Positions 43,370-52,432 of a stretch of DNA of 64,000 nucleotides are shown here, one piece after another (the first letter of the stretch is position 1; each line of letters opens with the position of its first letter). The stretch is from Nakamurella aerolata. Lineage in GTDB: Bacteria; Actinomycetota; Actinomycetes; Mycobacteriales; Nakamurellaceae. The stretch is taken from the NCBI RefSeq assembly GCF_013002705.1, contig NZ_JABEND010000002.1, positions 248,001-312,000 on the forward strand, written 5' to 3'. Under the pieces are notes generated by a model. The model did not search any database. It was given only the letters and a program-made list of their open reading frames with translations, and was not told where the DNA came from. Made by a program: the position numbers and the translations under genes.

Positions 43370-44341
43370 TTACGGCACCCTGCGGGCGTACAGCTTGCGG
43401 ACCACCTCTTCGATGCCGGGTTCTTCGATCGACAGGTCGCGCACCTCGGCGCGGGCCGACACCTCGGCGAGCACCTGCGGGACGGTGACTCGTTTCGGGT
43501 CGAACGCCAGCCGCTGCCGCAGCCCGTCGCCCTTGCTGTCCAGATGCGTCGCGGTGCCGAGGCCGGTGAGGTCGGCGGTCGGCTCCGCCAGATCGATCTG
43601 CAGGATGCGCCGGGTGTCGACGGTGGCGGCCAGCCCCGGCAGGCTGCCGTCGTAGGCGAGCCGGCCGTGGTCCACCACCAGCACCCGCTGGCACAGCCGC
43701 TCGATGTCGCCCATGTCGTGCGTGGTGAGCAACAGCGTGGTGCCGTGTTCGGCCCGCTCGGCGATCAGGAACTCGCGAAGGCGTTGCTTGCTCAGCACAT
43801 CGAGGCCGATGGTGGGCTCATCAAGGATCAGCAGCTCGGGGGAGTGCAGCAGCGCGGCGCCGATCTCGGCGCGCATCCGCTGACCGAGCGAGAGCTGGCG
43901 CACCGGCGTGTTCCAGTACTCGCCCATGTCCAACTGCTCGCTCAGTTGCTCGGTGCGTTGCCGCGCAACGGCTTTCGGCAGCCGGTGAATCTCGCCGAGA
44001 ATCGCGAACGACTCCCGCACCGGCAGGTCCCACCACAGTTGGGAGCGCTGCCCGAAAACCACGCCGATGCGGCGCGCCAGCCGGCGCCGCTGCTGCAGCG
44101 GGTCCAGCCCGCAGGTGCGGGCAGATCCGTTGCTGGGCACCAGGATGCCGATCAGCATCTTGATGGTGGTGGACTTGCCGGCGCCGTTCGCGCCGATGTA
44201 GCCGACACTCTCGCCCCGCTGCACGGTGAAGCTCATGTCGTCGACCGCGGTCACCACGTCGCGCAGCAGCGAACCGCGGCGCCGCACCTTGAAGGTCCGA
44301 GTAAGTCCGTCAACCTCGATGGCCGGTACCTGCTCGCTCAT
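43370..44341 (-). CDS. ABC transporter ATP-binding protein
   Basis: A 323-residue ATPase of the ABC-2 export class. Walker A is GANGAGKS (50-57), signature LSLGQRMRAEIGAALLHSPE, Walker B LLILDEPTIGLD and the switch histidine is in LLTTHDMGDIERL. The C-terminal about 85 residues form the extra domain seen in ABC-2 ATPases. Its stop is 65 bases from the convergent TetR gene. It shares an operon with two permease genes: its ATG at 44341 overlaps the upstream stop (ATGA). The substrate is unknown. Confidence 0.92.
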   Translation of the reverse strand: MSEQVPAIEVDGLTRTFKVRRRGSLLRDVVTAVDDMSFTVQRGESVGYIGANGAGKSTTIKMLIGILVPSNGSARTCGLDPLQQRRRLARRIGVVFGQRSQLWWDLPVRESFAILGEIHRLPKAVARQRTEQLSEQLDMGEYWNTPVRQLSLGQRMRAEIGAALLHSPELLILDEPTIGLDVLSKQRLREFLIAERAEHGTTLLLTTHDMGDIERLCQRVLVVDHGRLAYDGSLPGLAATVDTRRILQIDLAEPTADLTGLGTATHLDSKGDGLRQRLAFDPKRVTVPQVLAEVSARAEVRDLSIEEPGIEEVVRKLYARRVP

Positions 44342-45192
44342 CCGCCGCCTCCTTGGTAGTGCCGGACCCCGATCCGCCAGACCGCGCCGGCCGCGAGCAC
44401 CGCCCAAGCCGCTGCCACCGGAAGCAGCCAGGCCAGCCACGCCGGCAGCAGCGGCGATCCCGGCAACCCGAGAATCTGCAGGGCAGGCAAGTAGGCGCAG
44501 AATGCCATCGGGAAAAGGAATCCGAAGATGATCTTCATCGGTCCCGGCCAGATCGCGGCCGGCTGCTGCGACGCGTAGCTGCCGCCGTAGACGAAGGCAT
44601 TGGTGGCCTCGGAGCCGTTGATCAGGAAGAACTGCAGGCCGGCCGCCGTCACGAACAGGCAGGCGAAGATCACCGTGCCGAACAGCAGTGAGAACGCCAG
44701 CATCACCACGGTGGCGACGGTCCACTGGATCGGGTTGACGATCAGCGCGGCGACCACGCAGATCAGGCCGACCGCCACCCTGGCCAGCCGGCGCAGTTGG
44801 ATGTCGCCGGTGATGAGCTGCGCCAGCAGCGGCTGCGGCCGCAGGTAGTACACGTCGACGGTGCCGGCGCGGATCAGCGCCGGCAGGCTGTCGACGTGCC
44901 CGACCGCCACTTCGGCGATCGCCCAGGCCGCGTTGGCCAGCCCGAACACCAGCAGGATGGCGTTGAAGTCGAGGCCGCCCAAGACTTTCGCATTGTGGAA
45001 CACCACCCAGATCTCGCCGAGTTGCACCAGGCCCGCAAGCATCGCGCCGACCATGTCGAACCGGAACGAGGTGCGGTAGCTGCGTTGCGAGCGCAGGCGC
45101 GAGGCCAGCACCGCCCGGTAGGGACGCCAGCGGTTGTCGGTCTTGGCAGGTTCACCGGCGGTGGTAGCAGCGAAGGTCGAGGGATCAGCCAC
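44338..45192 (-). CDS. ABC-2 type permease (first of pair)
   Basis: A 284-residue membrane protein with six helices, of the ABC-2 family that pairs with an ATPase. Conserved regions include RSYRTSFRFDMVGAMLAGLV, RAGTVDVYYLRPQPLLAQL and GSEATNAFVYGGSYASQQPA. GTG at 45192, which overlaps the second permease gene by eight bases. The two permeases have the same topology and presumably form a heterodimer. Confidence 0.88.
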   Translation of the reverse strand: MADPSTFAATTAGEPAKTDNRWRPYRAVLASRLRSQRSYRTSFRFDMVGAMLAGLVQLGEIWVVFHNAKVLGGLDFNAILLVFGLANAAWAIAEVAVGHVDSLPALIRAGTVDVYYLRPQPLLAQLITGDIQLRRLARVAVGLICVVAALIVNPIQWTVATVVMLAFSLLFGTVIFACLFVTAAGLQFFLINGSEATNAFVYGGSYASQQPAAIWPGPMKIIFGFLFPMAFCAYLPALQILGLPGSPLLPAWLAWLLPVAAAWAVLAAGAVWRIGVRHYQGGGG

Positions 45193-45988
45193 CCTGCACC
45201 TCCAGTTTCAGCCGCCCGCGCCGGGTCAGCAGTTGCCCGGCCGCGCCGACGACGACGATCCAGAACACCTGCCACAGCACGGCCAGCAGTGCGGCGGCGC
45301 CGGAAACCTTGCCGGAGAGCACGTCGATCGGAGTCTGCAACAGCGAAGGGAACGGGGTGGCGTTGGCCAGCATCTTCAGCCAATCGGGGAACAGTGGCAC
45401 CGGCACGAACAGGCCGGCCAGAAAGCTGCTCACCAGCATGTACAGCGTCCGCACGCCGCGGGTCTCCACCAGCCACAGTCCCAGGATGTTCACCGCGTAC
45501 CGGCCCAAGAAGGACAGCACAGCTGCCAACGCCACCGCGACCAGCCCCAGCAGCACCCCGGCCGGCGGGGCGAACGCGATACCGGTGGTGAGGGCGCCGA
45601 GCAGGATGAGCGGAATCGCGCGCGGGCCGAGGGCGAAGAAGGAGCGTCCCAGATCCACTGCGAGGTAAGAGGTTTGCACGTCCAGCGGGCGAGCGAAGTC
45701 GATGGCGATGTCGCCGGTGCGCACCCGGTCGGCCAGGTCACTGTCGGCGCCGAGGTTCACCGTGCCGAGCAGTGCCTGCGACAGCCACACGTAGCTGGAC
45801 ATGGTGGCGAGGTCGTACCCGCCGACCTCGCCACCGGCGGCGCGCACCGTCGCGAACAGCACAGCGGCCTTCAGGAACCCGAAAGTTAGGTTGGCGATCA
45901 GCCCGCCGAGGGCCGCGGGAAGGTACCTGGTCTGGGCGGCGAAGCTTGCCCTGAGCAGCCGGAACCAGGGTCGGATGGCTGAGGGCAC
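45185..45988 (-). CDS. ABC-2 type permease (second of pair)
   Basis: A 267-residue membrane protein similar in plan to its neighbour: RYLPAALGGLIANLTFGFLK, then RVRTGDIAIDFARPLDVQTS aligns with RAGTVDVYYLRPQ of the other permease, then six helices. GTG at 45988 has GGAG upstream. First gene of a three-gene operon (permease - permease - ATPase). The pair probably arose by duplication and divergence. Confidence 0.88.
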   Translation of the reverse strand: MPSAIRPWFRLLRASFAAQTRYLPAALGGLIANLTFGFLKAAVLFATVRAAGGEVGGYDLATMSSYVWLSQALLGTVNLGADSDLADRVRTGDIAIDFARPLDVQTSYLAVDLGRSFFALGPRAIPLILLGALTTGIAFAPPAGVLLGLVAVALAAVLSFLGRYAVNILGLWLVETRGVRTLYMLVSSFLAGLFVPVPLFPDWLKMLANATPFPSLLQTPIDVLSGKVSGAAALLAVLWQVFWIVVVGAAGQLLTRRGRLKLEVQGG

Positions 45989-46155
45989 AAGGAGAAAACC
46001 CTAATTGCGGTCTGCGACGCGGTCAACCCGCCGGCGGCCGGCGGGCGGACGCCGCGCGGCGGCGGCGTCGTTGGCGATGGGTCAGGGCGGCCGGGACGGC
46101 GGCGCGATTCGGGTTGTTCTGGTTGTCCTGGCGGTTGCCGAAGGATCGGGCTCGC

Positions 46156-47115
46156 TCAGTGCCCTGGTAGCCGCACCGCGGGCCCCGACCGCACCAGCAG
46201 GCCGTCCGCCAGCAGCGATTGCAGGCAGCGTTCCCGCTGAACCGGTTCGCCCCAGGCACTTTCCAGCTCAGGCAGCAGCACCTGCCCGACGCCCCGGTCG
46301 GCGGCGTCGCGCACGATGGCGAGCAACCGGCCGCGCACCTGACGATCGGTCCCGGCCCAGGCCTGGGTCCGGCGCGGAGTGGTGGCGGTCGGTCGTCCCG
46401 TTGCCAGCCAAAGGCATCCGGCCGGGAGCGGGCAGTGCCCACAGTCGGGTTGCCGGGCCGTGCACACCAGCGCGCCGAACTCCATGATCGCGGCCGACGC
46501 GGTGGCCGCGCGCTCGTGCTGGGCCGGCAGCAACGCCAGCAACTCGGCGCGGTCGGCCGCGGTGGCCGGACGGCCGTCGTCGTTCCCGTGCAGCCGGCGT
46601 TGCAGCACCCGGCGCACGTTGGTGTCCACCACGGCGGCGCGCCGGCGGTAGGCGAAGGCCAGCACCGCCCGCGCGGTGTACTCGCCGACGCCCGGCAGCG
46701 CCAGCAGTTCGTCAAGGGTCGCCGGGACGACGCCGGCATGCCGCTCGGTGATCGCGGCGGCGGCGGCATGTAACCGCAGTGCGCGGCGCGGATAGCCGAG
46801 CCGGCCCCACGCCTGCACGGCCGCGCCGGCCGGTTCGGCTGCCAGCGCGTCCGGAGTCGGCCAGCGCTGCATCCAACTGCTATACGGTTCGAGCACCCTG
46901 GCGACCGGGGTTTGCTGCAGCATCACCTCGCTCACCAATACCGCCCAGGCGCCGGCGTCCGGATGCCGCCAGGGCAACTCGCGGCCGTGCCTGCGAAACC
47001 AACGCGTGATCGCGGGCAGGTTCAGCTGCGGCCCGGTGTCCGGCGGCACCGGGTTTGGCGGCCCGGTGTCCGGCGGCACCGGGTGTGCTGCCACGGCGGC
47101 GAAATCGCTGGTCAT
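46156..47115 (-). CDS. mutY: A/G-specific adenine DNA glycosylase
   Basis: MutY removes adenine paired with 8-oxoguanine. Glu63 lies in LVSEVMLQQTPVARV; the helix-hairpin-helix is LPGVGEYTARAVLAFA, with catalytic Asp164 in VVDTNVRRVL. The 4Fe-4S cysteines are Cys218, Cys225, Cys228 and Cys234 (C-x6-C-x2-C-x5-C). The protein is 319 residues. A short Pro/Thr repeat, NPVPPDTGP, precedes the domain. The ATG at 47115 is chosen; the frame is open further into the divergent gene. With Lhr and Nei, it is the third oxidised-base repair enzyme here. Confidence 0.95.
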   Translation of the reverse strand: MTSDFAAVAAHPVPPDTGPPNPVPPDTGPQLNLPAITRWFRRHGRELPWRHPDAGAWAVLVSEVMLQQTPVARVLEPYSSWMQRWPTPDALAAEPAGAAVQAWGRLGYPRRALRLHAAAAAITERHAGVVPATLDELLALPGVGEYTARAVLAFAYRRRAAVVDTNVRRVLQRRLHGNDDGRPATAADRAELLALLPAQHERAATASAAIMEFGALVCTARQPDCGHCPLPAGCLWLATGRPTATTPRRTQAWAGTDRQVRGRLLAIVRDAADRGVGQVLLPELESAWGEPVQRERCLQSLLADGLLVRSGPAVRLPGH

Positions 47116-47172
47116 TCCATCCGATCGGGGGTCTGCGCGGCGTTTCGCCGCAGCGGAGGATAACGCCGACGT

Positions 47173-47178
47173 TACCGT
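47173..47178 (+). promoter_or_regulatory. -10 of a probable leaderless transcript
   Basis: TACCGT ends seven bases before the GTG at 47186 of the Rv3587c-like gene. It lies opposite the divergent mutY start. Confidence 0.4.
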
Positions 47179-47185
47179 CGAGTTC

Positions 47186-48343
47186 GTGATGCACCCTGTC
47201 GGCCCTCTTCCATCGAGGGTGTACTGGATCCGTCGGGCGATCGCCATTGGCGCCGCCGTGATCGTGCTGGTGCTGCTCGCCTGGTTCGTGGTGAGCAAGG
47301 CGACCGGTGGCGAGCCGACCAACACTGGCGCGCAAACGCCGGCGGTGGCGCAGTCGTCGTCCGGACCGCTCACCGGTGTGCTTGCCTCCGCTCCGGCAGC
47401 CAGCTCGGCCGCCGATAGTTCGGCGGCCGGCGGTTCGGGTGCTGTCTCGTCGGCCGGCGCCTCCGGGGCCACCAGCGGTGCTCAGAGCAGCGCGCCGAGT
47501 TCAGCGAACTCGAAGCCGGCCAAGGATTCCGCGGCGTCCACCCCTGGGTCGACCGGAGCGGCCACGACCCCCAAGCCCACTTCGGGCGGGGTCAAGCCGG
47601 CCGGTTCGGCGCCGGCGCCGGAACGCACCGCCACCCCGCCGCCGGCCACCGTCGACACCAAGGCCGAGCAGGCCGCGGCGGCAAAGACCGCTGCGGAGCA
47701 GGCAGCCAAGGACAAGGCAGCCAAGGACAAGGCAGCCAAGCAGCAAGCGGCCAAGGACAAGGCGGAGCAGGCCGCGAAGCAAGAGGCTGCGAAGCAAGAG
47801 GCCGCGAAGCAAGAGGCCGCGAAGAAGGCCGAGGCCGAGAAGAAGGCCGCAGACAAGGCCGCAGCGGCGAAGGCCGCGGCCGAGAAGAAGGCCGCGGCTG
47901 AAAAGGCTGCAGCGGCCAAGGCCGCGCCGACCACCGACGCCCAGGGCCGGCTGATCTGCCAGCCGTCCGCGGTGAAACTGACCACCACCTCCGGCGCGCC
48001 CAGCTACCAGGTCGGTGACAAGCCCATTCTCGGTCTGGTGGTGACCAACACCTCCGACACCGCTTGTGCGCAAGACACTTCCGGGGCCAAGCAGGTCTTC
48101 ACCGCCAGCACCAAGGGCGGCCAGCGGGTCTGGTCGACCAACGATTGCTTCCCCGGCACCGGGACCGAGACCAGGATGCTGCAGCCGGGGGAGTCGGTGC
48201 CGTTCAACATCAAATGGGCCGGCACCACCTCGCAGCCGGGCTGCGCAGGGGAGCGGGTCGAGGTGAAGCCCGGCAAGTATGTGGTCACCGCGCAACTGGC
48301 CGGCCGGAACGCCGAGCCCGTCACGGTCACCTTCAACAGCTGA
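47186..48343 (+). CDS. Rv3587c-like membrane protein with TolA-like Lys/Ala helix
   Basis: A 385-residue single-helix membrane protein. One helix near 15-34 (RAIAIGAAVIVLVLLAWFVV) anchors it. Next comes a Ser/Ala/Thr/Pro linker (about 40-160), then a Lys/Ala/Glu helix (about 165-250) with AAKDKAAKDKAAK and AAKQEAAKQEAAKQ repeats. The last domain (about 255-385) has two cysteine pairs, LICQPSAVKLTTTSGAP and VEVKPGKYVVTAQLAG, and looks extracytoplasmic. The place between mutY and disA is that of Rv3587c. Function unknown. GTG at 47186 with TACCGT seven bases upstream is taken; ATG at 47189 is the next codon. Confidence 0.75.
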   Translation: MMHPVGPLPSRVYWIRRAIAIGAAVIVLVLLAWFVVSKATGGEPTNTGAQTPAVAQSSSGPLTGVLASAPAASSAADSSAAGGSGAVSSAGASGATSGAQSSAPSSANSKPAKDSAASTPGSTGAATTPKPTSGGVKPAGSAPAPERTATPPPATVDTKAEQAAAAKTAAEQAAKDKAAKDKAAKQQAAKDKAEQAAKQEAAKQEAAKQEAAKKAEAEKKAADKAAAAKAAAEKKAAAEKAAAAKAAPTTDAQGRLICQPSAVKLTTTSGAPSYQVGDKPILGLVVTNTSDTACAQDTSGAKQVFTASTKGGQRVWSTNDCFPGTGTETRMLQPGESVPFNIKWAGTTSQPGCAGERVEVKPGKYVVTAQLAGRNAEPVTVTFNS

Positions 48344-48573
48344 CCGTCTTCAACGGCTCAGCACCTTCAACGGCTGACCGCGTACACCAACGAGCGTTGC
48401 CCGGAAACGCCTGCGCCGCACGGGTTTGGCCCGTCCAGCCATCCCGCGGGAATCAGCCCATCCACTTGAGCTGACCCGATCGGCCGGACCGAGGCGGTGC
48501 CATCCCCATCCGAGCATCTCAACCCGAGCATCTCAACCCGAGCGGCTCCAGCGGAAGCGGATGACTCCGCCGG

Positions 48574-49710
48574 TCAGAACGGGCCAGGGGCGCCGAGCGC
48601 GCGTTCGTTGATGGCCGACTCGGCCAGCCGCGACATGCCCTCGCGGACGACTCTTGCCCTGGCCTCGCCGATGCCCTCCACCTCTTGCAGGTCGGCGGCG
48701 GTGGCCGCCAGCAGGGTCTGCAGGCTGCCGAAGTGGGCGATCATTCTTTCCAGCACCGCGGCCGGCAGCCGCTGCAAGCCGGCCAGCAACCGGTATCCGC
48801 GGCTGGACACCTGGCTGTCCGGCGACGAGCCGTTGTGTCCCATGGTGCGGGCAATCGACGAAAGGTCAAGCAGCGCAGGCCCTGTCAACCGGTCGAGCTC
48901 GGCCAACACCGCCGTCGCCTGCTGCGGGTCGTCCGCTGGCAGGTAGTCGCGAATCAGCAGCTCGGACATCGCGGGAATGCCGGCCAGCAGCTCGTCGACC
49001 TGCAGCCCGAGCAACCGGCCGTCGGTGCCCAGCTCGATCAGGTGCCCGGCCAGCTCGTCGGCGATGCGGCGAACCATCAGCAGGCGCTGCACCACCGTCA
49101 TGGCGTCCCGGAGCGTGGTGAAGTCTTCGATCTCCAATGACGACAAGGTGTGTGCCACCTCGTCCAGCCGCTTGCGGTAACGCTCAAGGGTGGCCAGCGC
49201 CTGGTTGGCTCTGGCCAGGATGGTTGCGGTGTTGTTGACCTCGTGCCGGCGGCCACCGAAGTAGAGGCTGATGGTGGACATCGAGTGGCTGACCGAGATC
49301 ACCGGTATCGACGTCTGCACCGCCACCCGCTCGGCGGTGCGATGCCGGGTGCCGGACTCCACCGTCGGGATGGAGGCGTCCGGCATCAGCTGGACGTTGG
49401 CCCGCACCAACCGTGAGGCGTCTTCGGACAGCACTACAGCGCCGTCCATCTTGCACAGCTCGCGCAGCCGGGTGGGGGAGAACTCGACATCGAGCTCGAA
49501 TCCGCCGTCGGACAGGGCGTTCACCGCTTCGCCGTCGCCGAGCACGATCAGCGCCCCGGTGCGTCCGCGCAGGATCCGCTCAAGCCCTTCGCGGAGGGCG
49601 GTGCCGGGCGCCAGCCGCGCCAGCACCGACCGCAGGGCCGCGACAGCTGATCGATCGTCCAACGCAGGGGCCTTCCGTCCATACCCGGGAACACGTCGCA
49701 GCCGATCCAC
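48574..49710 (-). CDS. disA: DNA integrity scanning protein, diadenylate cyclase DisA
   Basis: DisA makes cyclic di-AMP from two ATP and scans DNA for branched structures. The DAC domain is about 20-150, with DGA at 89-91 (CKMDGAVVL) and RHR at 122-124 (GTRHRTAER). The middle helical region carries [21 protein letters not shown], and the C-terminal helix-hairpin-helix is [18 protein letters not shown]. The size is 378 residues; the GTG start at 49710 has TAGGAT 14 bases upstream. It ends 230 bases from the Rv3587c-like gene and shares a strand with radA, as in other actinobacteria. Confidence 0.96.
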   Translation of the reverse strand: MDRLRRVPGYGRKAPALDDRSAVAALRSVLARLAPGTALREGLERILRGRTGALIVLGDGEAVNALSDGGFELDVEFSPTRLRELCKMDGAVVLSEDASRLVRANVQLMPDASIPTVESGTRHRTAERVAVQTSIPVISVSHSMSTISLYFGGRRHEVNNTATILARANQALATLERYRKRLDEVAHTLSSLEIEDFTTLRDAMTVVQRLLMVRRIADELAGHLIELGTDGRLLGLQVDELLAGIPAMSELLIRDYLPADDPQQATAVLAELDRLTGPALLDLSSIARTMGHNGSSPDSQVSSRGYRLLAGLQRLPAAVLERMIAHFGSLQTLLAATAADLQEVEGIGEARARVVREGMSRLAESAINERALGAPGPF

Positions 49711-50069
49711 CGACCGCCGTGCTCATCCTAGTGATCTTGCTGTGGGATGCCGACGGCGAGCGTGATCAACGGCTGTCATCGCCATGCTGGTCGCGGCCCC
49801 GTCGACGCACCCCGGTCGCGCCGCTGCCGAAGTACCCGGTCGCGGCTCTGCCGAAGTGCACGGTGGCGTCGAGCCGATCGCCGCGCACCGCGTCGCTGTC
49901 CGCCGCGGTGCAGCCGTCATGGGGCGGTGCAGTCGTTAGGGGCGGTGCAGCCCGGTATGTGTTGGCCCTGCGCGTCCAGCGCTTCAACCACCAGCTTGCT
50001 GCCCGGTTTGCTGGCATTGACGTTGACGTGCAACGACTTTCGTTGAACCCGTTGCAACCGGCGGGCCCG
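49711..50069. other. disA-radA spacer without a gene
   Basis: It holds TAGGAT (49730-49725, minus strand), a probable disA -10. It also holds degenerate direct repeats: GCTGCCGAAGTACC / TCTGCCGAAGTGCA near 49821 and 49847, and GGGGCGGTGCAG near 49921 and 49938. Minus-strand open frames here are Arg/Ala/Thr-rich, without a ribosome site or similarity, and I do not call them. Confidence 0.5.
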
Positions 50070-51503
50070 TCAGCCGCGCAGCCAGCGCACCACCCCGCTG
50101 TCGTCGCCGAGGGCGCGGAAGGCTTCGCCGAGATCGGCCACCCGCACCACCTGCAGTCCGTCCGGAGCGGACAGCTCTCCGCTGGACGGCACAACGGCGC
50201 GACCGAACCCCAGCCGCCGCGCCTCGGCCAGCCGCCGCGACAGCGCCGGCACCGGGCGGATGTCGGCCGACAACCCGATCTCGCCGAGAAAGATCGAACT
50301 GCGATGCAACGGGATGTCGCGGACGCCGGACCACACCGCCATGGCAAGCGCCAGATCGGCTGCCGGTTCGGTCAGCTTGGCGCCGCCCGTGGTGGCGGCG
50401 ATGACCTCGCGCCCGGCGAGCGCGACACCGCCGAAGCGTTGCAGCACAGCAAGAACGATGGCGACCCGGGAACCGTCGAGCCCGGAAACCGTGCGGCGGG
50501 CGCCGTTCTCGGACGCCGGGCCGACCAACGCCTGCACCTCGACCGGCAATGGCCGGCGGCCCTGCATGGCGACGGTGACGGCGGTGCCGGGCATGGTGCG
50601 CCTGTCGCCGGAGAGAAAAACCTCCGTCGGGTCGGCGAGGCCCTCGATACCGTTGTTGGTCATCCGGAAACAGCCGACCTCGTCGGACGGGCCGAACCGG
50701 TTCTTGACCCCGCGGACCAGCCGGATGGCCGAGTGCCGGTCGCCCTCGAAATGCAGCACAACATCGACCAGGTGCTCGAGGGTACGCGGGCCGGCCACCG
50801 CGCCGTCTTTGGTGACGTGCCCGACGATGACGCAGGCCATGCCGCGCTCCTTCGCCACCGCGGTGACGGCGGCCGCGACCGCCCGCACCTGGCTGACCCC
50901 GCCGACGCCGCCGTCGAGTTCGCCGGCGGAGATGGTCTGCACCGAGTCGACCACCAGCAGCGTCGGCGCGACCTGCTCGACGTGGCCGAGCACCGCGGAC
51001 AGCTCCGTCTCGGCGGCAAGGAAGATCTCCTGATGGGTGGTGCCCATCCGCTCGGCGCGCATCCGCACCTGGCCGGCCGACTCCTCTCCGGTGACGATCA
51101 ATGCCCGGCCGTTGCCGGTGTTCGCCCAGGTCTGAGCGGCGGACAGCAGCAGCGTCGACTTGCCGACGCCCGGCTCGCCGGCCAGCAGTACAACACCGCC
51201 GGGCACCAGGCCGCCGCCGAGCACCCTGTCGAGTTCGGCGATGCCGCTGGGTTGGGCGACCGCGCTGGCCGGGTCGATCTGCGACATGGGCAGCGCCGGC
51301 GCGCTGACCGGACCGGCGCTGACCTTGCGGAACCGTGCCGGCCCTGCGCCGCTTTCCGCCACCGAGCCCCAGGTGTGGCACTCGGGGCAGCGCCCCACCC
51401 ACTTTGCGGTCTGGTAGCCGCACTCGGCGCAGGCGAACGCGGGTTTGGCTCCGCCGGCGCTACCTGCGGAGGAACGCTGGCTCAGACCTCGGGTTGTGCT
51501 CAT
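50070..51503 (-). CDS. radA: DNA repair protein RadA
   Basis: RadA/Sms promotes branch migration in recombination. The zinc finger is Cys25, Cys28, Cys39, Cys42 (FACAECGYQTAKWVGRCPEC). Walker A GEPGVGKS is at 109-116; the RadA-only KNRFG is at 267-271; the Lon-like C-terminal domain has LPVEVQALV and IFLGEIGLSADIRPV. The length is 477 residues. The ATG at 51503 has TAGCGT six bases upstream and no ribosome site, suggesting a leaderless transcript. It is next to disA; DisA and RadA are functionally linked in other bacteria. Confidence 0.96.
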   Translation of the reverse strand: MSTTRGLSQRSSAGSAGGAKPAFACAECGYQTAKWVGRCPECHTWGSVAESGAGPARFRKVSAGPVSAPALPMSQIDPASAVAQPSGIAELDRVLGGGLVPGGVVLLAGEPGVGKSTLLLSAAQTWANTGNGRALIVTGEESAGQVRMRAERMGTTHQEIFLAAETELSAVLGHVEQVAPTLLVVDSVQTISAGELDGGVGGVSQVRAVAAAVTAVAKERGMACVIVGHVTKDGAVAGPRTLEHLVDVVLHFEGDRHSAIRLVRGVKNRFGPSDEVGCFRMTNNGIEGLADPTEVFLSGDRRTMPGTAVTVAMQGRRPLPVEVQALVGPASENGARRTVSGLDGSRVAIVLAVLQRFGGVALAGREVIAATTGGAKLTEPAADLALAMAVWSGVRDIPLHRSSIFLGEIGLSADIRPVPALSRRLAEARRLGFGRAVVPSSGELSAPDGLQVVRVADLGEAFRALGDDSGVVRWLRG

Positions 51504-51509
51504 GGGCTC

Positions 51510-51515
51510 ACGCTA
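51510..51515 (-). promoter_or_regulatory. -10 of a probable leaderless radA transcript
   Basis: TAGCGT on the minus strand ends six bases before the radA ATG at 51503. Confidence 0.5.
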
Positions 51516-51579
51516 GACAACGGCACCGACAATGCGCCGTCGGCGCGCGAAGGCCGTCGGTATCGACGGCAATTATCGT

Positions 51580-51631
51580 CACTACTTCACGGCACTACTT
51601 CACGCCACTTCTCCACGGCATTTCTGCACGC
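51580..51631. repeat. 13-bp tandem repeat, four units
   Basis: CACTACTTCACGG, CACTACTTCACGC, CACTTCTCCACGG and CATTTCTGCACGC follow one another in the radA upstream spacer. It is less GC-rich than its surroundings. Confidence 0.85.
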
Positions 51632-51703
51632 CAGTTGGTGGCGGTTGTTGACGACGGAGCCGACGCTCAGCCGCGAGCCGCTGAGTCGGCGCTCAGGTCC
51701 CGC

Positions 51704-52432
51704 TCAGCCTCCGGTGGCGGCCGTTGAGGCGGCGGGAATGTCCTCCGTGGCGCACGGCGACGGGGTCTGCGCTGAGGGGGCCGCCTCGGCGCCGTGTCCC
51801 TCGCCCTCGGCGCCGGTGTTCCACAGCGGCACCTCTTCTTCGGGCTGAATGTTGATGGTCGGCCGGCTGCCGGTGCGCTCGACCGGGTCCTCCACCGGGA
51901 TGTTCAGGGTGACCTGACCGGCGTCGCGGAAGGCGAACATCACGGGAATCGACTTGCCGTAGCAGCCGGGGTCGGCCAGGCCGTCGAAGGTCACCCGTAC
52001 CGTGCCCCCGCTGCCCGCGGCACCGGACTGCGCCGCTCCACTGCTGGGCGCCGCGGAGCCGGCCGGGACGCCGGGGGCGGGCCCGACCTCGACCAACGAG
52101 CGCGGCGGCAGCGGCACATTCTGCGGTTCGATGGTGATGTTCGAGGCGATCGGCGAACTCACCGAGACCAGCTGGTCTGCGGTGTTGCCGGCATTGGACA
52201 ACCAGGTGATCAGCTGGGCGGACGAGCCGCGCGGGTAGGCGGCGCCGTCCGGGGTCTGCAGCATGGCGTTCCGGACGCCGATGTTGCCGACGTTGGCGTT
52301 GCCGCCGTTGATCGCGGCGACCTGTTGCGCGGTCTGCGAGATCTGCCCAGCGGCACATCCGGACAGCAGCAGCGCGCCGGCTGCAGCGATCGCCACTAAC
52401 GGCGTTCTCATCTGACGAGCGCTGCGCGGCAC
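51704..52432 (-). CDS. lpqE: LpqE-like lipoprotein
   Basis: A 242-residue exported lipoprotein. The signal LVAIAAAGALLLSGC ends in a lipobox Cys near residue 27. The core resembles the mycobacterial LpqE, with AYPRGSSAQLITWLSNAGNT, SVSSPIASNITIEPQNVPLP and GLADPGCYGKSIPVMFAFRD, a PCu(A)C/YcnI-like beta-fold. The copper-binding His/Met pattern of PCu(A)C chaperones is not visible. The Glu/Ala-rich tail ends in TAATGG. GTG at 52432 has AGAAGGG seven bases upstream; the ATG at 52411 is also possible. It lies between radA and carD as in mycobacteria. Function unknown. Confidence 0.8.
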   Translation of the reverse strand: MPRSARQMRTPLVAIAAAGALLLSGCAAGQISQTAQQVAAINGGNANVGNIGVRNAMLQTPDGAAYPRGSSAQLITWLSNAGNTADQLVSVSSPIASNITIEPQNVPLPPRSLVEVGPAPGVPAGSAAPSSGAAQSGAAGSGGTVRVTFDGLADPGCYGKSIPVMFAFRDAGQVTLNIPVEDPVERTGSRPTINIQPEEEVPLWNTGAEGEGHGAEAAPSAQTPSPCATEDIPAASTAATGG

